NCBI GenBank assembly: GCA_030535975.1
Contig: JAUNQW010000003.1
Location: 1-64,000 of the forward strand
Length of the DNA: 64,000 nt
Origin: Atopococcus tabaci
Lineage (GTDB): Bacteria > Bacillota > Bacilli > Lactobacillales > Carnobacteriaceae_A
Reading direction: 5' to 3'
The notes below the pieces were generated by a model. It did no database searches and was not told the origin of the DNA. It saw only the letters and a program-made list of their open reading frames with translations. A program made the position numbers and the translations under genes. Positions 63,933-64,000 of this stretch are shown here, one piece after another; positions within the stretch are counted from its first letter, which is position 1, and each line of letters starts with the position of its first letter.

Positions 63933-64000
63933 TTAACTTAAAATTAAATCCACGAGTTCCTGGTCAATCTGTGCATTAAAATAAGGCTTCAAGTCCATCT
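63933..64000 (-). CDS. 3' end of a minus-strand gene cut by the window edge
   Basis: An open frame runs from the right edge to a TAA at 63933-63935, just before the bidirectional terminator. Only the last 21 complete residues are visible (ending QELVDLILS), too few to assign a family. Confidence 0.5.
   Translation of the reverse strand, partial: MDLKPYFNAQIDQELVDLILS

Noticed and set aside
1-64000. CRISPR array, insertion sequence or prophage
   Set aside because: No regularly spaced repeats, transposase, integrase or phage structural genes were seen in any frame.

Overview
The window looks like a chromosomal segment of a low-GC, non-sporulating member of the Bacilli, most probably Lactobacillales (Carnobacteriaceae/Aerococcaceae-like; this placement is an inference). 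The evidence is the classic Bacilli gene order mutL-mutS-ymdB-rny-recA-pgsA-rodZ-ymfH-ymfF-ftsK, the block recN-argR-tlyA-ispA-xseBA-nusB-asp23-pepP, com-type pseudopilus genes, strong SD sequences and AT-rich Rho-independent terminators. Most genes are on the minus strand.

Region by region: 0-4.1 kb is a self-contained ECF importer (two ATPases, T and S components) with a nucleoside hydrolase, probably nucleoside or base salvage. 4.2-5.9 kb is D-serine ammonia-lyase behind a long leader containing a terminator hairpin, followed by msrB. 6.5-21.6 kb holds core housekeeping genes for mismatch repair, RNA turnover, recombination, phospholipid synthesis, cell shape and chromosome translocation. 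21.7-24 kb holds yidC, an orphan response regulator with a degenerate receiver, and a 39-residue membrane peptide. 24-31.5 kb is the recN-pepP block. 31.7-43.2 kb holds the competence pseudopilus genes in two pieces: comGC-GG at 33.6-31.7 kb and comGAB at 43.2-41.1 kb. Between them are a carbohydrate-type ABC importer, a GNAT-like protein, pyrimidine-nucleoside phosphorylase and a DUF436 protein. 43.3-45.6 kb holds a TIM-barrel protein, yebC and an amino-acid ABC ATPase.

The most striking part is 45.8-61.9 kb, a compact selenium island. It encodes a cysteine-desulfurase-like enzyme, YedE-type membrane protein, two DUF3343 proteins, the glycine reductase proteins GrdA, B, C, D, E and X, then SelA, SelB, SelD and tRNA-Sec, plus one glycosyltransferase. 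Three genes (grdA, grdB, selD) read through an in-frame TGA at the known selenocysteine position, so they appear as truncated ORFs to ordinary gene callers. Together these genes would take up or mobilise selenium, make selenophosphate, charge tRNA-Sec, decode UGA, and build an enzyme that reduces glycine to acetyl phosphate and ammonia, yielding ATP through acetate kinase. No thioredoxin or thioredoxin reductase gene accompanies them, and the grd order (A, C, D, X, E, B) differs from the clostridial order I know. Several untranslated stretches in the island fold into hairpins containing G-U pairs, which suggests RNA-level control. The window ends with an unknown protein, a CorA-type magnesium channel and the 3' end of another gene.
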